Made by a program: the position numbers and the translations under genes | From: Phytobacter diazotrophicus | Lineage (GTDB): Bacteria > Pseudomonadota > Gammaproteobacteria > Enterobacterales > Enterobacteriaceae | Length of the DNA stretch: 64,000 bases | Direction: 5' to 3' | Assembly: GCA_004346725.1 (NCBI GenBank) | Contig: SMDE01000003.1 | Location: forward strand, 310,001 to 374,000 | Shown here: positions 20,397 through 29,327 of the stretch, piece by piece | How positions within the stretch are numbered: position 1 is the stretch's first letter | Layout: each line of letters starts with the position of its first letter | The notes under the pieces: generated by a model | Database searches by the model: none | What the model saw: the letters and a program-made list of their open reading frames with translations, nothing else | What the model was told of the DNA's origin: nothing

Positions 20397-20783
20397 TTAC
20401 TTTGTGTTTAAGCGCCTGTTCAAAATATCGTGCACATATTTTTCAATCACAATGTGGTTCTCCTGGCTTACTTTTGCGATGAAAGCCTCGAGAAAATCGC
20501 GCGTTGAATGGAGCGTATCTGCGACAAGACTATCGAATTCGCTTTGGGTAAAACGGGTATTACCGGGAAGAGTCGAGCGCTGGAGCAGCGTGTGTGCAAT
20601 GACTTCAAGCACCGCACGACGGTAGTCATCAGAAAGCAGGACATCAAGGTCGGCCTGGCAGATAGTAAATGTGAAGCTAAAACTGACGAATCCGGAGTCG
20701 ACGGGCAATGAATAGCTCAGTTGCTCTCCCAATTGCGCCACATGAGGTTCATATCCATCACCCATTAAACGTACAGGCTGCAT
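20397..20783 (-). CDS. Hypothetical protein, 128 residues, family not recognised
   Basis: The ATG has a clear GGAGC ribosome-binding site seven bases upstream, and the frame is open for 128 codons without a shadow partner, so it is probably a real gene. The N-terminal half has alternating hydrophobic strands (SYSLP, GFVSFSFTFTI). The C-terminal half is helical and charged (EFDSLVADTLHSTRDFLEAFIAKV). There is no signal peptide, membrane segment or metal motif. It lies in the accessory block between the TPR gene and the toxin-antitoxin pair, all on the same strand. It could be a partner of the TPR protein, but nothing in the sequence proves this. Confidence 0.7.
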   Translation of the reverse strand: MQPVRLMGDGYEPHVAQLGEQLSYSLPVDSGFVSFSFTFTICQADLDVLLSDDYRRAVLEVIAHTLLQRSTLPGNTRFTQSEFDSLVADTLHSTRDFLEAFIAKVSQENHIVIEKYVHDILNRRLNTK

Positions 20784-20884
20784 ACTGCGCGCTCCTTTAA
20801 ATTTTATGTTAGATATCAGAAAACCTGTGCCAGGTAGCCACTTAGCGACTGCATAGTAAATATCATCAATCTGCTAACCACACA

Positions 20885-20919
20885 TAAAAAAACACCAGCA
20901 GCTTGAGGCTCACTAGTGT
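20885..20919 (-). terminator. Terminator of the toxin-antitoxin operon
   Basis: ACACCAG (20892-20898) pairs with CTAGTGT (20913-20919), and the minus strand continues into a run of T residues (plus-strand A-run 20885-20891). It lies 45 bases after the toxin stop codon. Confidence 0.75.
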
Positions 20920-20964
20920 CTTCGTAGGTTCGTATTATTGCCGGACAACGCGCATTCAGGTTTA

Positions 20965-21297
20965 TCAGGCCATTATCAAACGCTTAAACAACAACTGCTT
21001 GATGTCCTGCCGATGTGACAGAATCGCATGCGCTGTCACTAATGTTCCCTCTACTGCATACAAAACCCTGTAACCGTCAGCGTGGTTAAACTCCCGGTAT
21101 TTGGCGCAGCCAATTTTGAGCAGTTCAGGGCAAATCTGGCAGCCCAACGGGAACTGACCAACGGTACTCTCAAACTGTGCGAGAATATCTGCGATAACCG
21201 GACGCGGCTGGACATCAACACGGCGCAGATAAGTCACTATCGTGTCGATACAGAGTTTTACAGTTAGCGTGTACTCAAAGGTAACCTGCTGCTCCAT
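20965..21297 (-). CDS. RelE/ParE-superfamily toxin
   Basis: 110-residue basic protein with the compact alpha-beta pattern of RelE/ParE toxins. The diagnostic core is the late strand pair YREFNHADGYRVLYAVEG followed by a short strand and the terminal helix with SHRQDIKQLLFKRL. It is encoded 30 bases downstream of a Phd/YefM-type antitoxin, the usual order for such operons. RelE members cleave mRNA on the ribosome while ParE members poison gyrase; the sequence does not decide between them. It lies in the accessory block upstream of guaA and is not part of the conserved backbone. Confidence 0.85.
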   Translation of the reverse strand: MEQQVTFEYTLTVKLCIDTIVTYLRRVDVQPRPVIADILAQFESTVGQFPLGCQICPELLKIGCAKYREFNHADGYRVLYAVEGTLVTAHAILSHRQDIKQLLFKRLIMA

Positions 21298-21327
21298 AGA
21301 AGTCCCTTAGCGTTGCGTGTTCTGCGT

Positions 21328-21561
21328 TTAATCCGCAAGTCCATCCAGTAATTGGTCTTTTGAGAACACGCGTCCCTCAGCTTTATCTTTCTCTGACAGG
21401 GTTAGCAGCTTCAGCAAAGCAATGGCGTTTTCCCGTTCCTGCTGCTGGTCATAGGACTCTATAACATAAGCAGGCACGCCATTTTGCGTCACCAGAATGG
21501 GTTCAGACACATCGAGCGTTGCCGCATTTTTTTTAACGTAGCTAATTGTCTCAACTTTCAT
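21328..21561 (-). CDS. Phd/YefM-family antitoxin
   Basis: 77 residues from the ATG at 21561, beginning MKVETISYVKKN; a TTG two codons earlier is an unlikely start. The N-terminal half is the DNA-binding Phd/YefM fold, with the family stretch PILVTQNGVPAYVIESY. The C-terminal tail is acidic and presumably wraps the toxin. Such proteins neutralise the cognate toxin and repress their own promoter together with it. A small inverted repeat AATAT...ATATT, centred about 48 bases upstream of the start, is a candidate operator. The toxin gene follows 30 bases downstream. Confidence 0.87.
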   Translation of the reverse strand: MKVETISYVKKNAATLDVSEPILVTQNGVPAYVIESYDQQQERENAIALLKLLTLSEKDKAEGRVFSKDQLLDGLAD

Positions 21562-21601
21562 TGCCAATTCCCTTCATACTCTACCTGATGCAGATGGTTT
21601 T

Positions 21602-21616
21602 AATATAGACCATATT
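21602..21616 (-). promoter_or_regulatory. Candidate operator of the toxin-antitoxin operon
   Basis: AATAT (21602-21606) and ATATT (21612-21616) form an inverted repeat with a five-base spacer, 41 bases upstream of the antitoxin start. Phd/YefM operators are short palindromes of this sort at the promoter; this one is inferred only from position. Confidence 0.4.
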
Positions 21617-21678
21617 CAGACCACCAGCAATAAACCTGCTGTTTTGTCTTTTTTGATAAATGGTCAGAGAAATCAATC

Positions 21679-21699
21679 ACCACCTTCCCAGGAGGTGGT
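21679..21699. other. Hairpin between antitoxin and guaA
   Basis: ACCACCT (21679-21685) pairs with AGGTGGT (21693-21699) around a seven-base loop. There is no T-run. It sits between the guaBA terminator and the upstream end of the toxin-antitoxin region and could mark the junction of the insertion. Confidence 0.4.
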
Positions 21700-21713
21700 T
21701 TAGGGGTGACAAT

Positions 21714-21746
21714 AAAAAACCCTCTGCAAAAACAGAGGGTTGTTTT
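21714..21746 (-). terminator. guaBA operon terminator
   Basis: AACCCTCTG...CAGAGGGTT with an A/T-rich loop, followed on the minus strand by TTTTTTA, lies 22 bases past the guaA stop codon: a classic intrinsic terminator. Confidence 0.92.
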
Positions 21747-21767
21747 AAGACAGAAGGACGTTATCGC

Positions 21768-23345
21768 TTATTCCCACTCAATCGTCGCTGGCGGTTTACC
21801 GCTGATGTCATATACCACGCGGGAGATGCCATTCACTTCGTTGATGATGCGGTTGGAAACGCGGCCCAGGAAGTCGTACGGCAGGTGTGCCCAGTGCGCG
21901 GTCATAAAGTCGATGGTTTCAACGGCACGCAGAGAGACAACCCAGTCGTACTTACGGCCATCGCCCATCACGCCAACAGAGCGGACCGGCAGGAAGACGG
22001 TAAAGGCCTGGCTAACTTTGTTGTAAAGGTCGGCTTTACGCAGCTCTTCAATAAAGATGGCATCGGCACGACGCAGCAGGTCGCAGTACTCTTTCTTCAC
22101 TTCACCCAGAACGCGAACGCCAAGGCCTGGCCCCGGGAACGGATGGCGGTAAAGCATATCGTACGGCAGACCCAGCTCAAGGCCGATTTTACGTACTTCG
22201 TCTTTGAACAGCTCACGCAGCGGTTCAACAAGGCCCATCTTCATCTCTTTCGGCAGGCCGCCCACGTTGTGGTGAGACTTAATCACGTGCGCTTTACCGG
22301 TCGCCGATGCGGCAGACTCGATCACGTCAGGGTAAATTGTGCCCTGCGCCAGCCATTTCACGTCTTCAAGTTTCAGGGCTTCTTCGTCGAAGATTTCAAC
22401 GAATACGCGACCAATGATTTTGCGTTTGGCTTCCGGATCGTTCTCGCCCGCCAGTTCACTCAGGAAGCGTGATTCACCTTCCACGTGAACAATATTCAGG
22501 CCGAAGTGGTCGCCGAACATATCCATTACCTGCTCAGCTTCATTCAGACGCAGCAGACCGTTATCGACGAACACGCAGGTCAGGTTTTTGCCGATTGCAC
22601 GGTGCAGCAGCATCGCCGTCACGGAGGAGTCAACGCCGCCGGACAGGCCAAGGATCACTTTGTCGTCGCCAACCTGCGCACGGATGCGTTCGATAGCGTC
22701 GTCGATGATTTTCGCCGGGGTCCACAGGGCTTCACACTGGCAGATATCGATAACGAAACGCTCCAGCATACGCAGGCCCTGACGGGTATGGGTCACTTCC
22801 GGGTGGAACTGTACGCCGTAGAAGCGTTTTTCTTCGTTAGCCATAATGGCGAACGGACAGGTTTCGGTGCTGGCAACGGTAACAAAGTCAGACGGGATAG
22901 CCGTCACTTTATCGCCATGGCTCATCCACACGTCCAGCAGCGGTTTGCCGTCTGCGGTCAGGGAATCTTCAATACCACGAATCAGGGCGCTGTCGGTCAG
23001 AACTTCTACCTGTGCATAGCCGAATTCGCGCTCGCTGGACGCTTCGACATGGCCGCCCAACTGCATCGCCATGGTCTGCATGCCGTAGCACACGCCAAAT
23101 ATCGGCACGCCAGCTTCGAACACGTACTGCGGTGCGCGCGGGCTGTTATCTTCAGTGGTACTTTCCGGGCCGCCGGAAAGAATGATACCGCTTGGGTTAA
23201 ATTCACGAATCTGCGCTTCGGTGACATCCCATGCCCACAGTTCACAGTAAACACCAAGCTCACGCACGCGGCGGGCAACAAGTTGCGTGTACTGAGAACC
23301 GAAATCGAGGATAAGGATGCGATGTTTATGAATGTTTTCCGTCAT
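21768..23345 (-). CDS. guaA: GMP synthase (glutamine-hydrolysing) GuaA
   Basis: Converts XMP to GMP with ATP and glutamine in the cytoplasm. The ATG at 23345 gives 525 residues ([21 protein letters not shown]), the E. coli length; a 14-residue in-frame extension into the guaB gap is rejected. The N-terminal class I glutamine amidotransferase has its nucleophile cysteine in [10 protein letters not shown] (residue ~86). The ATP-pyrophosphatase P-loop LSGGVDSS follows near residue 235, and the C-terminal dimerisation domain ends KPPATIEWE. It lies 62 bases downstream of guaB, forming the guaBA operon. Confidence 0.98.
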   Translation of the reverse strand: MTENIHKHRILILDFGSQYTQLVARRVRELGVYCELWAWDVTEAQIREFNPSGIILSGGPESTTEDNSPRAPQYVFEAGVPIFGVCYGMQTMAMQLGGHVEASSEREFGYAQVEVLTDSALIRGIEDSLTADGKPLLDVWMSHGDKVTAIPSDFVTVASTETCPFAIMANEEKRFYGVQFHPEVTHTRQGLRMLERFVIDICQCEALWTPAKIIDDAIERIRAQVGDDKVILGLSGGVDSSVTAMLLHRAIGKNLTCVFVDNGLLRLNEAEQVMDMFGDHFGLNIVHVEGESRFLSELAGENDPEAKRKIIGRVFVEIFDEEALKLEDVKWLAQGTIYPDVIESAASATGKAHVIKSHHNVGGLPKEMKMGLVEPLRELFKDEVRKIGLELGLPYDMLYRHPFPGPGLGVRVLGEVKKEYCDLLRRADAIFIEELRKADLYNKVSQAFTVFLPVRSVGVMGDGRKYDWVVSLRAVETIDFMTAHWAHLPYDFLGRVSNRIINEVNGISRVVYDISGKPPATIEWE

Positions 23346-23407
23346 TGACGCTAATTCCGAGGCAAGTGAAACAAAATCGCCCGGCATTTAGCCGGGCGTG
23401 GAAAATA

Positions 23408-24874
23408 TCAGGAGCCCATACGGTAGTTCGGGGATTCCTTGGTGATGGTCACATCATGGACGTGGCTTTCCTGGATGCCCGCACCGCTGATACGCACGAA
23501 TTCCGCTTTAGTGCGCAGCAGGTCGATGGTACCACAGCCGGTCAGCCCCATACAGGAACGCAGGCCGCCCATTTGCTGGTGAATGATCTCTTTCAGGCGG
23601 CCTTTATACGCCACGCGACCTTCGATACCTTCCGGCACCAGTTTGTCAGCGGCATTATCCGTCTGGAAGTAACGGTCAGAGGAGCCTTTGGACATCGCGC
23701 CCAGAGAACCCATACCGCGGTAAGATTTGTAAGAACGGCCCTGGTAGAGTTCGATTTCGCCCGGGGATTCTTCGGTACCTGCCAGCATAGAGCCGACCAT
23801 CACCGCTGCCGCGCCAGCGGCAATCGCTTTGGCGATGTCGCCAGAGAAGCGGATACCACCGTCAGCAATAACCGGAATACCGGTGCCTTCCAGCGCTTCA
23901 ACCGCGTCGGATACAGCCGTGATCTGCGGAACACCCACGCCGGTCACGATACGAGTGGTACAGATAGAGCCAGGGCCGATACCGACTTTCACTGCGCTGC
24001 AACCGGCTTCCGCCAGCGCACGTGCGCCTGCGCCCGTCGCTACGTTACCGCCAATGATTTGCAGATCCGGGTATTTGGCACGGGTTTCACGAATACGCTG
24101 CAGAACGCCTTCGGAATGGCCATGAGAGGAGTCAATCAGCAGAACGTCAACGCCTGCCGCAACCAGCGCATCAACACGCTCTTCGTTGCCCGCACCTGCG
24201 CCAACCGCCGCACCGACACGCAGACGGCCTTGCTCGTCTTTACAGGCGTTCGGTTTACGTTCCGCTTTCTGGAAGTCTTTAACGGTGATCATACCGAGCA
24301 GACGGAATTTATCGTCGACAACCAGCGCTTTCTCAACGCGTTTTTCGTGCATTTTCGCGAATACAACTTCACGCGCTTCGCCTTCGCGAACGGTGACCAG
24401 ACGCTCTTTCGGCGTCATGTATACGCTAACAGGCTGGTTCAGGTCGGTGACAAAGCGAACGTCACGACCGGTAATGATGCCCACCAGTGAATTGTCTTCG
24501 GCAACCACCGGGTAACCAGCAAAACCGTTACGCTCGGTCAGTTCTTTCACTTCGCGCAGGGTAGTGGTTGGCAGAACGGTCTGAGGGTCTTTAACCACGC
24601 CGGACTCGTGTTTTTTAACACGGCGAACTTCTTCAGCCTGGCGTTCGATGGACATGTTTTTATGAATAAAGCCAATGCCGCCTTCCTGTGCCAGGGCAAT
24701 AGCCAGGCGCGCTTCCGTAACGGTGTCCATTGCTGCGGAGAGCATCGGAATATTCAGACGAATGGTTTTAGTGAGCTGAGTGCTCAAATCGGCAGTATTC
24801 GGCAGAACGGTGGAGTGAGCGGGAACGAGGAGGACGTCGTCAAACGTCAGGGCTTCTTTAGCGATACGTAGCAT
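23408..24874 (-). CDS. guaB: IMP dehydrogenase GuaB
   Basis: Rate-limiting step of guanine nucleotide synthesis: NAD-dependent oxidation of IMP to XMP. The ATG at 24874 ([14 protein letters not shown]) gives 488 residues, as in E. coli. It is a TIM barrel with the catalytic cysteine in GPGSICTTR (about residue 305) and the flap [14 protein letters not shown]. Two CBS domains are inserted at about residues 93-205, where purine nucleotides act allosterically. guaA follows. A likely PurR site lies upstream in the gap shared with divergent xseA. Confidence 0.98.
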   Translation of the reverse strand: MLRIAKEALTFDDVLLVPAHSTVLPNTADLSTQLTKTIRLNIPMLSAAMDTVTEARLAIALAQEGGIGFIHKNMSIERQAEEVRRVKKHESGVVKDPQTVLPTTTLREVKELTERNGFAGYPVVAEDNSLVGIITGRDVRFVTDLNQPVSVYMTPKERLVTVREGEAREVVFAKMHEKRVEKALVVDDKFRLLGMITVKDFQKAERKPNACKDEQGRLRVGAAVGAGAGNEERVDALVAAGVDVLLIDSSHGHSEGVLQRIRETRAKYPDLQIIGGNVATGAGARALAEAGCSAVKVGIGPGSICTTRIVTGVGVPQITAVSDAVEALEGTGIPVIADGGIRFSGDIAKAIAAGAAAVMVGSMLAGTEESPGEIELYQGRSYKSYRGMGSLGAMSKGSSDRYFQTDNAADKLVPEGIEGRVAYKGRLKEIIHQQMGGLRSCMGLTGCGTIDLLRTKAEFVRISGAGIQESHVHDVTITKESPNYRMGS

Positions 24875-24925
24875 GGGCAATATCTCTGACCTGGGTGGTT
24901 AAATATTGCCGTGGCATTATACAGA

Positions 24926-24941
24926 GCGTAACCGATTGCTT
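24926..24941 (-). promoter_or_regulatory. Probable PurR operator upstream of guaBA
   Basis: On the minus strand AAGCAATCGGTTACGC matches the PurR consensus at about 11 of 16 positions and keeps the central CG and flanking half-sites. It is 52 bases upstream of guaB; E. coli guaBA is PurR-regulated from an equivalent site. Confidence 0.6.
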
Positions 24942-25033
24942 CCACATTTTTTTGCGAAAAATACTTGCACTCATCTCTGGGCGGGTTACTATCGACTGAA
25001 TAACCTGCTGATTTAGAATTTGATCTAGCTCAC

Positions 25034-26416
25034 ATGTCATCTCTTCAAAGCCCCGCAATTTTTACCGTTACTCGCCTGAATCAAACAGTACGTAGCCTGC
25101 TGGAACGCGAAATGGGCCAGATCTGGATAACGGGTGAAATCTCCAATTTCACACAGCCTGCCTCTGGTCACTGGTATTTCACGCTTAAAGACGACACGGC
25201 GCAGGTTCGCGGTGCGATGTTCCGTAACAGCAACCGTCGCGTAACGTTCCGCCCGCAGCATGGCCAACAGGTACTGGTGCGCGCCTCCGTCACGCTCTAT
25301 GACCCGCGCGGCGATTACCAGATAATCGTTGAAAGCATGCAGCCCGCCGGTGAAGGGTTGCTGCAGCAGAAATATGAGCAACTGAAAGCGGCGCTGTCAG
25401 CGGAAGGGCTTTTCGATCAGCAGTTCAAACAACCGCTCCCCGCACCGGCCCACTGTATTGGCGTTATCACCTCGAAAACCGGCGCAGCGCTGCATGACAT
25501 TCTTCACGTCCTGAGGCGACGCGATCCTTCTCTGCCGGTGGTCATTTACCCCACGGCGGTACAAGGTGACGATGCGCCGGGGCAGATTGTGCGCGCCATT
25601 GAACTGGCGAACGCGCGTCAGGAATGTGATGTGCTGATTGTTGGCCGTGGCGGTGGCTCACTGGAAGATTTATGGAGCTTTAACGACGAACGCGTGGCGC
25701 GCGCCATTTTTGCCAGCCGCATTCCGGTGGTCAGCGCCGTCGGCCACGAAACCGATGTGACCATTGCGGATTTTGTGGCGGATTTACGCGCCCCTACCCC
25801 CTCTGCCGCCGCGGAAATCGTCAGTCGCAACCAGACGGAGCTGCTGCGCCAGATCCAGTCTGCTCAACAACGTCTTGAGATGGCGATGGATTTTTTCATT
25901 GCTAACCGCACCCGGCGTTTTACCCAACTTAATCACAGGCTGCAACAGCAGCATCCGCAGTTGCGCCTCGCCCGTCAGCAAACCGTGCTGGAAAAACTCC
26001 GCCAGCGGATGCGTGTCGCCCTGGATAGCCAGCTTAAACAGGCTAGCCAGCGACAACGCCGCGTCGCCCAGCGTCTGAATCAGCAAAACCCGCAGCCGCG
26101 GATCTGGCGTGCACAGACGCGTATTCAGCAACTGGAATACCGGCTGGCGGAAAGCCTGCGCGCACAGTTAAGCGTAACGCGAGAGCGTTTCGGCAAGGCG
26201 GTGACGCACCTGGAGGCGGTCAGCCCGTTATCGACGCTGGCACGCGGGTATAGCGTCACCACGGCCGCCGATGGCAAGGTGCTGAAACAGGCGAAACAGG
26301 TCAAAACGGGCGATACGCTTACCACCCGTCTCGCCGATGGCTGGGTAGAAAGTGAAGTGAAAAGCGTCCAGCCCGTGAAAAAAACGCGGGCGTCTAAACC
26401 CCGCAACGCAGGCTAA
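25034..26416 (+). CDS. xseA: Exodeoxyribonuclease VII large subunit XseA
   Basis: Catalytic subunit of exonuclease VII, which together with several XseB subunits degrades single-stranded DNA from both ends. 460 residues, close to the 456 of E. coli. It has an N-terminal OB fold (residues ~10-105), a catalytic core with [30 protein letters not shown] and [14 protein letters not shown], a long coiled-coil arm rich in Gln and Arg (residues ~270-400) and a basic C-terminal tail. It is divergent from guaB. The start codon lacks a clear ribosome-binding site. It converges on an MFS gene with only one base between the stop codons. Confidence 0.97.
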   Translation: MSSLQSPAIFTVTRLNQTVRSLLEREMGQIWITGEISNFTQPASGHWYFTLKDDTAQVRGAMFRNSNRRVTFRPQHGQQVLVRASVTLYDPRGDYQIIVESMQPAGEGLLQQKYEQLKAALSAEGLFDQQFKQPLPAPAHCIGVITSKTGAALHDILHVLRRRDPSLPVVIYPTAVQGDDAPGQIVRAIELANARQECDVLIVGRGGGSLEDLWSFNDERVARAIFASRIPVVSAVGHETDVTIADFVADLRAPTPSAAAEIVSRNQTELLRQIQSAQQRLEMAMDFFIANRTRRFTQLNHRLQQQHPQLRLARQQTVLEKLRQRMRVALDSQLKQASQRQRRVAQRLNQQNPQPRIWRAQTRIQQLEYRLAESLRAQLSVTRERFGKAVTHLEAVSPLSTLARGYSVTTAADGKVLKQAKQVKTGDTLTTRLADGWVESEVKSVQPVKKTRASKPRNAG

Positions 26417-26417
26417 T

Positions 26418-27551
26418 TCACGGCTTCGTCGGGGTCAGCGACATAACAAAAAACGCCAGTCCGGCAAAAATCAAAAGCGACCAGGCCGCCCCCAGTACTG
26501 CATAGAGTTGCCCAAAAATTATCGCCCCCGCCACCTGCCCCACCGCCAGCATAAAAAAGACAATGCCCACCCCGGCGGCGGGAGCATTTGCCGTTGCGGA
26601 CGCACCGCACACCAGCAGCACGCCGGAAAGCGTGATATAACCCACGCCACAGAGGGCCGCCGCCGGAATCAGCCACCCGCTATAACCATGACTTACCGCC
26701 AGTAGCGCCAGCGGCGCGGCCATAAAAAGCAGCGACAGCCAGTAAACCGGGTTCCAGCCTGTCCGGGCGGCCAGCGCGCCAGTAAAGACGCCAGCAATTC
26801 CCGCCCCGCCGCTCACCAGCCACAGCATGCTGGTGGTCTCTTTTTCAAGGTGCAGGTGTTTTTGCAGAATATCGGGCCCAAAGTTCCACCACGCCGCGCT
26901 CGCTATCCCACAGATAAACGCAATCAGCGCCAGCCGCCGCAGTGCCTGGCACTGTAAGACCTGCCGCCAGGATTGCTCCTTTTTAGCCCCCGGCGCCCGG
27001 GCGGCGGGTAAGTAGCGCATCACCGGTAGCAGGCAAAGCAGGGCAAACACCGCAAAAGCTACGCAGGCTCCACGCCACCCAAAGGGGATAAAAAGCAGTA
27101 CCGGTACGGAAAGGATGATGCCGCCGCCAGTACCGGCATTGATAAAAGTGTTTGTGGTGGACTGCCGACGCTCTGCCACCGCCTGGCTGACCGCCGCAGC
27201 CAGTGACGGCGATGCCAGTCCCGAACTCAGACCGGCGATAAACAGCCCCAGCGCAAGGTGTAGTACACCTGAAGACAACGCCAGGATCAGTAGCCCAAGC
27301 GCAGCGCAGAGTGCCGAGACGATCGCGGTGGTACGGGCGCCGTAACGCCCGGTTACCGGAGCGGCCCAGAGCGAAGAAAAACAGAAGGCGATATAGCTAC
27401 AGGCGGCGATAACACCCGCCGACCGTGGGCTCAGCGCAATATCCTGCCCTACCGATGGCAGCATCAGCCCCCAGGCAAAACGGGCCATGCCATACGTCAC
27501 GGCGATGAGCAAAAACCCGGTTAACGCAAGCGGTGAAATTGTTTTAGCCAC
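26418..27551 (-). CDS. MFS transporter of the YbfB/YjiJ type
   Basis: 377-residue major facilitator with 12 hydrophobic segments. The N-terminal segment GMARFAWGLMLPSVGQDI (residues ~21-38) and the following GVIAACSYIAF are typical of the YbfB/YjiJ group, whose substrates are largely unknown. The start is GTG, with GGGTCGG upstream. Its stop lies against the xseA stop, so the gene fills the space between xseA and the metallopeptidase operon. It is absent at this locus in E. coli K-12. High GC, Ala/Gly-rich codons suggest acquisition or at least a different history, but this was judged only by eye. Confidence 0.87.
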   Translation of the reverse strand: MAKTISPLALTGFLLIAVTYGMARFAWGLMLPSVGQDIALSPRSAGVIAACSYIAFCFSSLWAAPVTGRYGARTTAIVSALCAALGLLILALSSGVLHLALGLFIAGLSSGLASPSLAAAVSQAVAERRQSTTNTFINAGTGGGIILSVPVLLFIPFGWRGACVAFAVFALLCLLPVMRYLPAARAPGAKKEQSWRQVLQCQALRRLALIAFICGIASAAWWNFGPDILQKHLHLEKETTSMLWLVSGGAGIAGVFTGALAARTGWNPVYWLSLLFMAAPLALLAVSHGYSGWLIPAAALCGVGYITLSGVLLVCGASATANAPAAGVGIVFFMLAVGQVAGAIIFGQLYAVLGAAWSLLIFAGLAFFVMSLTPTKP

Positions 27552-27678
27552 ACCCGACCCTCTTTTCTGATTGAGCAGTTAATGATGGTCGAAACCGATA
27601 GTTTTGCCGCGTAAGGGGTAAAAAAGGCGAATGTCACATAAACTTGTAGTCAGCCTTGCCAACAATCAGGAGAGCAGC

Positions 27679-28704
27679 ATGACAGCGACACGACTTCACA
27701 GTGTTATCCCGCCCTACATCCTGCGCCGCATTATTGATAACGGCTCCGACGTACAGCAAAAGTGCGCCCGCCAGACCCTAACCCATGTCCAGACGCTCAT
27801 GGCACATATGCCGGGCAAACCTGCCGCGCCGCATGTCGCGAAAGCGGGCCAGTTGCAGCGGGACATTTACGATGCGAAACAGACTCAGGAGTTGCCAGGC
27901 ACGCAGGTGCGCTTTGAGGGGCAGTCATCAAATGGCGATATCGCCGTAGATGAAGCATGGGAATATCTGGGTGTGACGCACGATTTTTTCTGGAAAATTT
28001 ATCATCGCGATTCACTGGATAATAAGGGCCTGACGCTTATCGGTACCGTTCACTATGGACGTGAATACCAGAATGCGTTCTGGAACGGTCAGCAGATGGT
28101 ATTTGGCGATGGTGACGGCGAGATCTTTAACCGTTTCACTATCGCGCCGGATATTGTCGCCCACGAACTTAGCCACGGCGTAACGGAAACCGAAGCCGGG
28201 CTGATTTATTTCGAACAATCCGGGGCGCTTAATGAATCGTTATCCGATGTCTTCGGCTCGCTGGTGAAACAATATCTGCATAAACAGACCGCACAAGAAG
28301 CGGACTGGCTTATTGGCGAAGGGCTGTTGGCCGCAGGCATCAACGGTAAGGGGTTGCGCTCTATGGCAGAACCTGGCTCCGCCTATGACGACCCGCTGCT
28401 CGGCAAAGACCCCCAGCCCGCGCATATGAAGGACTTTATAAAAACCCGCGAGGATAACGGCGGCGTGCATCTTAACTCCGGCATCCCTAACCGTGCGTTC
28501 TATCTCGCCGCCACCGCGCTCGGCGGCCACGCCTGGGAGAAAGCAGGCTACGCGTGGTATGACACCGTCTGCGATCGGGCGCTGGCGCAGAACGCGGATT
28601 TTGCGGCGTTCGCCCGTCTGACCGTCGCCCACGGCGAAAAACGGTCGGGAAAAGAGACCGCGGAAGCCATTAAACAGGCCTGGATTGAGACAGGGGTGCT
28701 GTGA
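27679..28704 (+). CDS. Protealysin-like M4 neutral metallopeptidase
   Basis: 341-residue zinc protease of the thermolysin (M4) family, of the short, leaderless protealysin type. The ATG at 27679 with AGGAGAG gives the same length as protealysin and starts with its characteristic propeptide segment (SVIPPYILRRIIDNG, residues 8-22). The catalytic HELSH is at residues 162-166, and the third zinc ligand Glu186 is in ALNESLSD. The C-terminal DNGGVHLNSGIPN segment carries the active-site His region. No signal peptide is seen, so the enzyme is made in the cytoplasm as a proenzyme. The downstream gene encodes its likely protein inhibitor, overlapping by one base. In Serratia, protealysin has been linked to actin cleavage and invasion. 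Confidence 0.94.
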   Translation: MTATRLHSVIPPYILRRIIDNGSDVQQKCARQTLTHVQTLMAHMPGKPAAPHVAKAGQLQRDIYDAKQTQELPGTQVRFEGQSSNGDIAVDEAWEYLGVTHDFFWKIYHRDSLDNKGLTLIGTVHYGREYQNAFWNGQQMVFGDGDGEIFNRFTIAPDIVAHELSHGVTETEAGLIYFEQSGALNESLSDVFGSLVKQYLHKQTAQEADWLIGEGLLAAGINGKGLRSMAEPGSAYDDPLLGKDPQPAHMKDFIKTREDNGGVHLNSGIPNRAFYLAATALGGHAWEKAGYAWYDTVCDRALAQNADFAAFARLTVAHGEKRSGKETAEAIKQAWIETGVL

Positions 28705-29054
28705 TGAATATTCCCGAGCTCACTGAGGACGCGGTCATTGAGCTTGCCCGCGAAGGGGGGGTGGCGTTTATCCCACAGTTGAGCGGCCTGCGCAGAATCG
28801 CCCTTTCCGCTCTCACACCAGAGCAGCGAGCGCGGGTGATTGATGTGTTACAGCAAGCGCTGCCTCGTGGCTTTCCGCCGGGGCAGACGGACTCGCCGGG
28901 GCGCGGCGACCAGCGTTATTTCCGCATTCAGATAATCTGGACCCACCACAACCAGGCGCACTATACCGATATCATCTTGCTGGTGCCGGAACAGGAGGCA
29001 CCGCCCTCGCTGGTGGATTTGTGGAAAAAGGGCGAAAGCGGCGTCTGTGATTAA
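28704..29054 (+). CDS. Emfourin-type M4 protease inhibitor
   Basis: 116-residue acidic-to-neutral protein starting at the ATG that overlaps the protease stop codon (TGATG); a GTG three bases earlier is also possible. The pattern (an N-terminal helix, the ARVIDVLQQAL helix and paired strands YFRIQIIW and HYTDIILLVPE) and its position directly behind a protealysin gene match emfourin, the slow, tight-binding inhibitor described for Serratia protealysin. It has no signal peptide and probably silences the protease inside the cell. The 3' end overlaps convergent yfgJ by four bases. Confidence 0.85.
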   Translation: MNIPELTEDAVIELAREGGVAFIPQLSGLRRIALSALTPEQRARVIDVLQQALPRGFPPGQTDSPGRGDQRYFRIQIIWTHHNQAHYTDIILLVPEQEAPPSLVDLWKKGESGVCD

Positions 29055-29272
29055 GCGTCCTGCAGGGCGAAGACCACCCGCTTTTTGGAGATCAGGCCGT
29101 GGCCCTGCTGGCAGAAATAGTCCACCGCTCCGCAGGCTTTGAGCACGTCCAGCGGCTGCTGGCACTCCGGGCATAGCGCGTTGAGTGCGTAATCTTTATC
29201 ACAGCCATGACAGTGACCATGCGTGCCAATCAATTCCAGCGGGTTGTGGCAGGTTGGGCATTTAAGATCCAT
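29051..29272 (-). CDS. yfgJ: Zinc-ribbon protein YfgJ
   Basis: 73-residue small protein with four Cys pairs typical of a double zinc ribbon: CPTC (residues 5-8), CHGC (about 21-24), CPEC (about 34-37) and the later CGAVDYFC. It matches E. coli YfgJ (about 71 residues); function unknown, possibly a small zinc-binding or zinc-storage protein. It is transcribed in the same direction as der, which lies upstream, with a perfect hairpin between. Its stop codon overlaps the end of the emfourin gene on the other strand. Confidence 0.92.
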   Translation of the reverse strand: MDLKCPTCHNPLELIGTHGHCHGCDKDYALNALCPECQQPLDVLKACGAVDYFCQQGHGLISKKRVVFALQDA

Positions 29273-29293
29273 AAATATCCTCCCAGAATGTCA

Positions 29294-29317
29294 ACCGGTG
29301 GCGATAATGCCACCGGT
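29294..29317. other. Perfect hairpin between der and yfgJ
   Basis: ACCGGTGGC (29294-29302) pairs fully with GCCACCGGT (29309-29317) around a six-base loop. Neither strand has a strong T-run, so it may attenuate or protect rather than fully terminate the der transcript. Confidence 0.5.
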
Positions 29318-29327
29318 ATTTCCGACC

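Noticed and set aside
21660-24490. Three long plus-strand frames opposite guaA and guaB
   Set aside because: They mirror the codons of guaA/guaB, lack starts with ribosome-binding sites and resemble no protein family.
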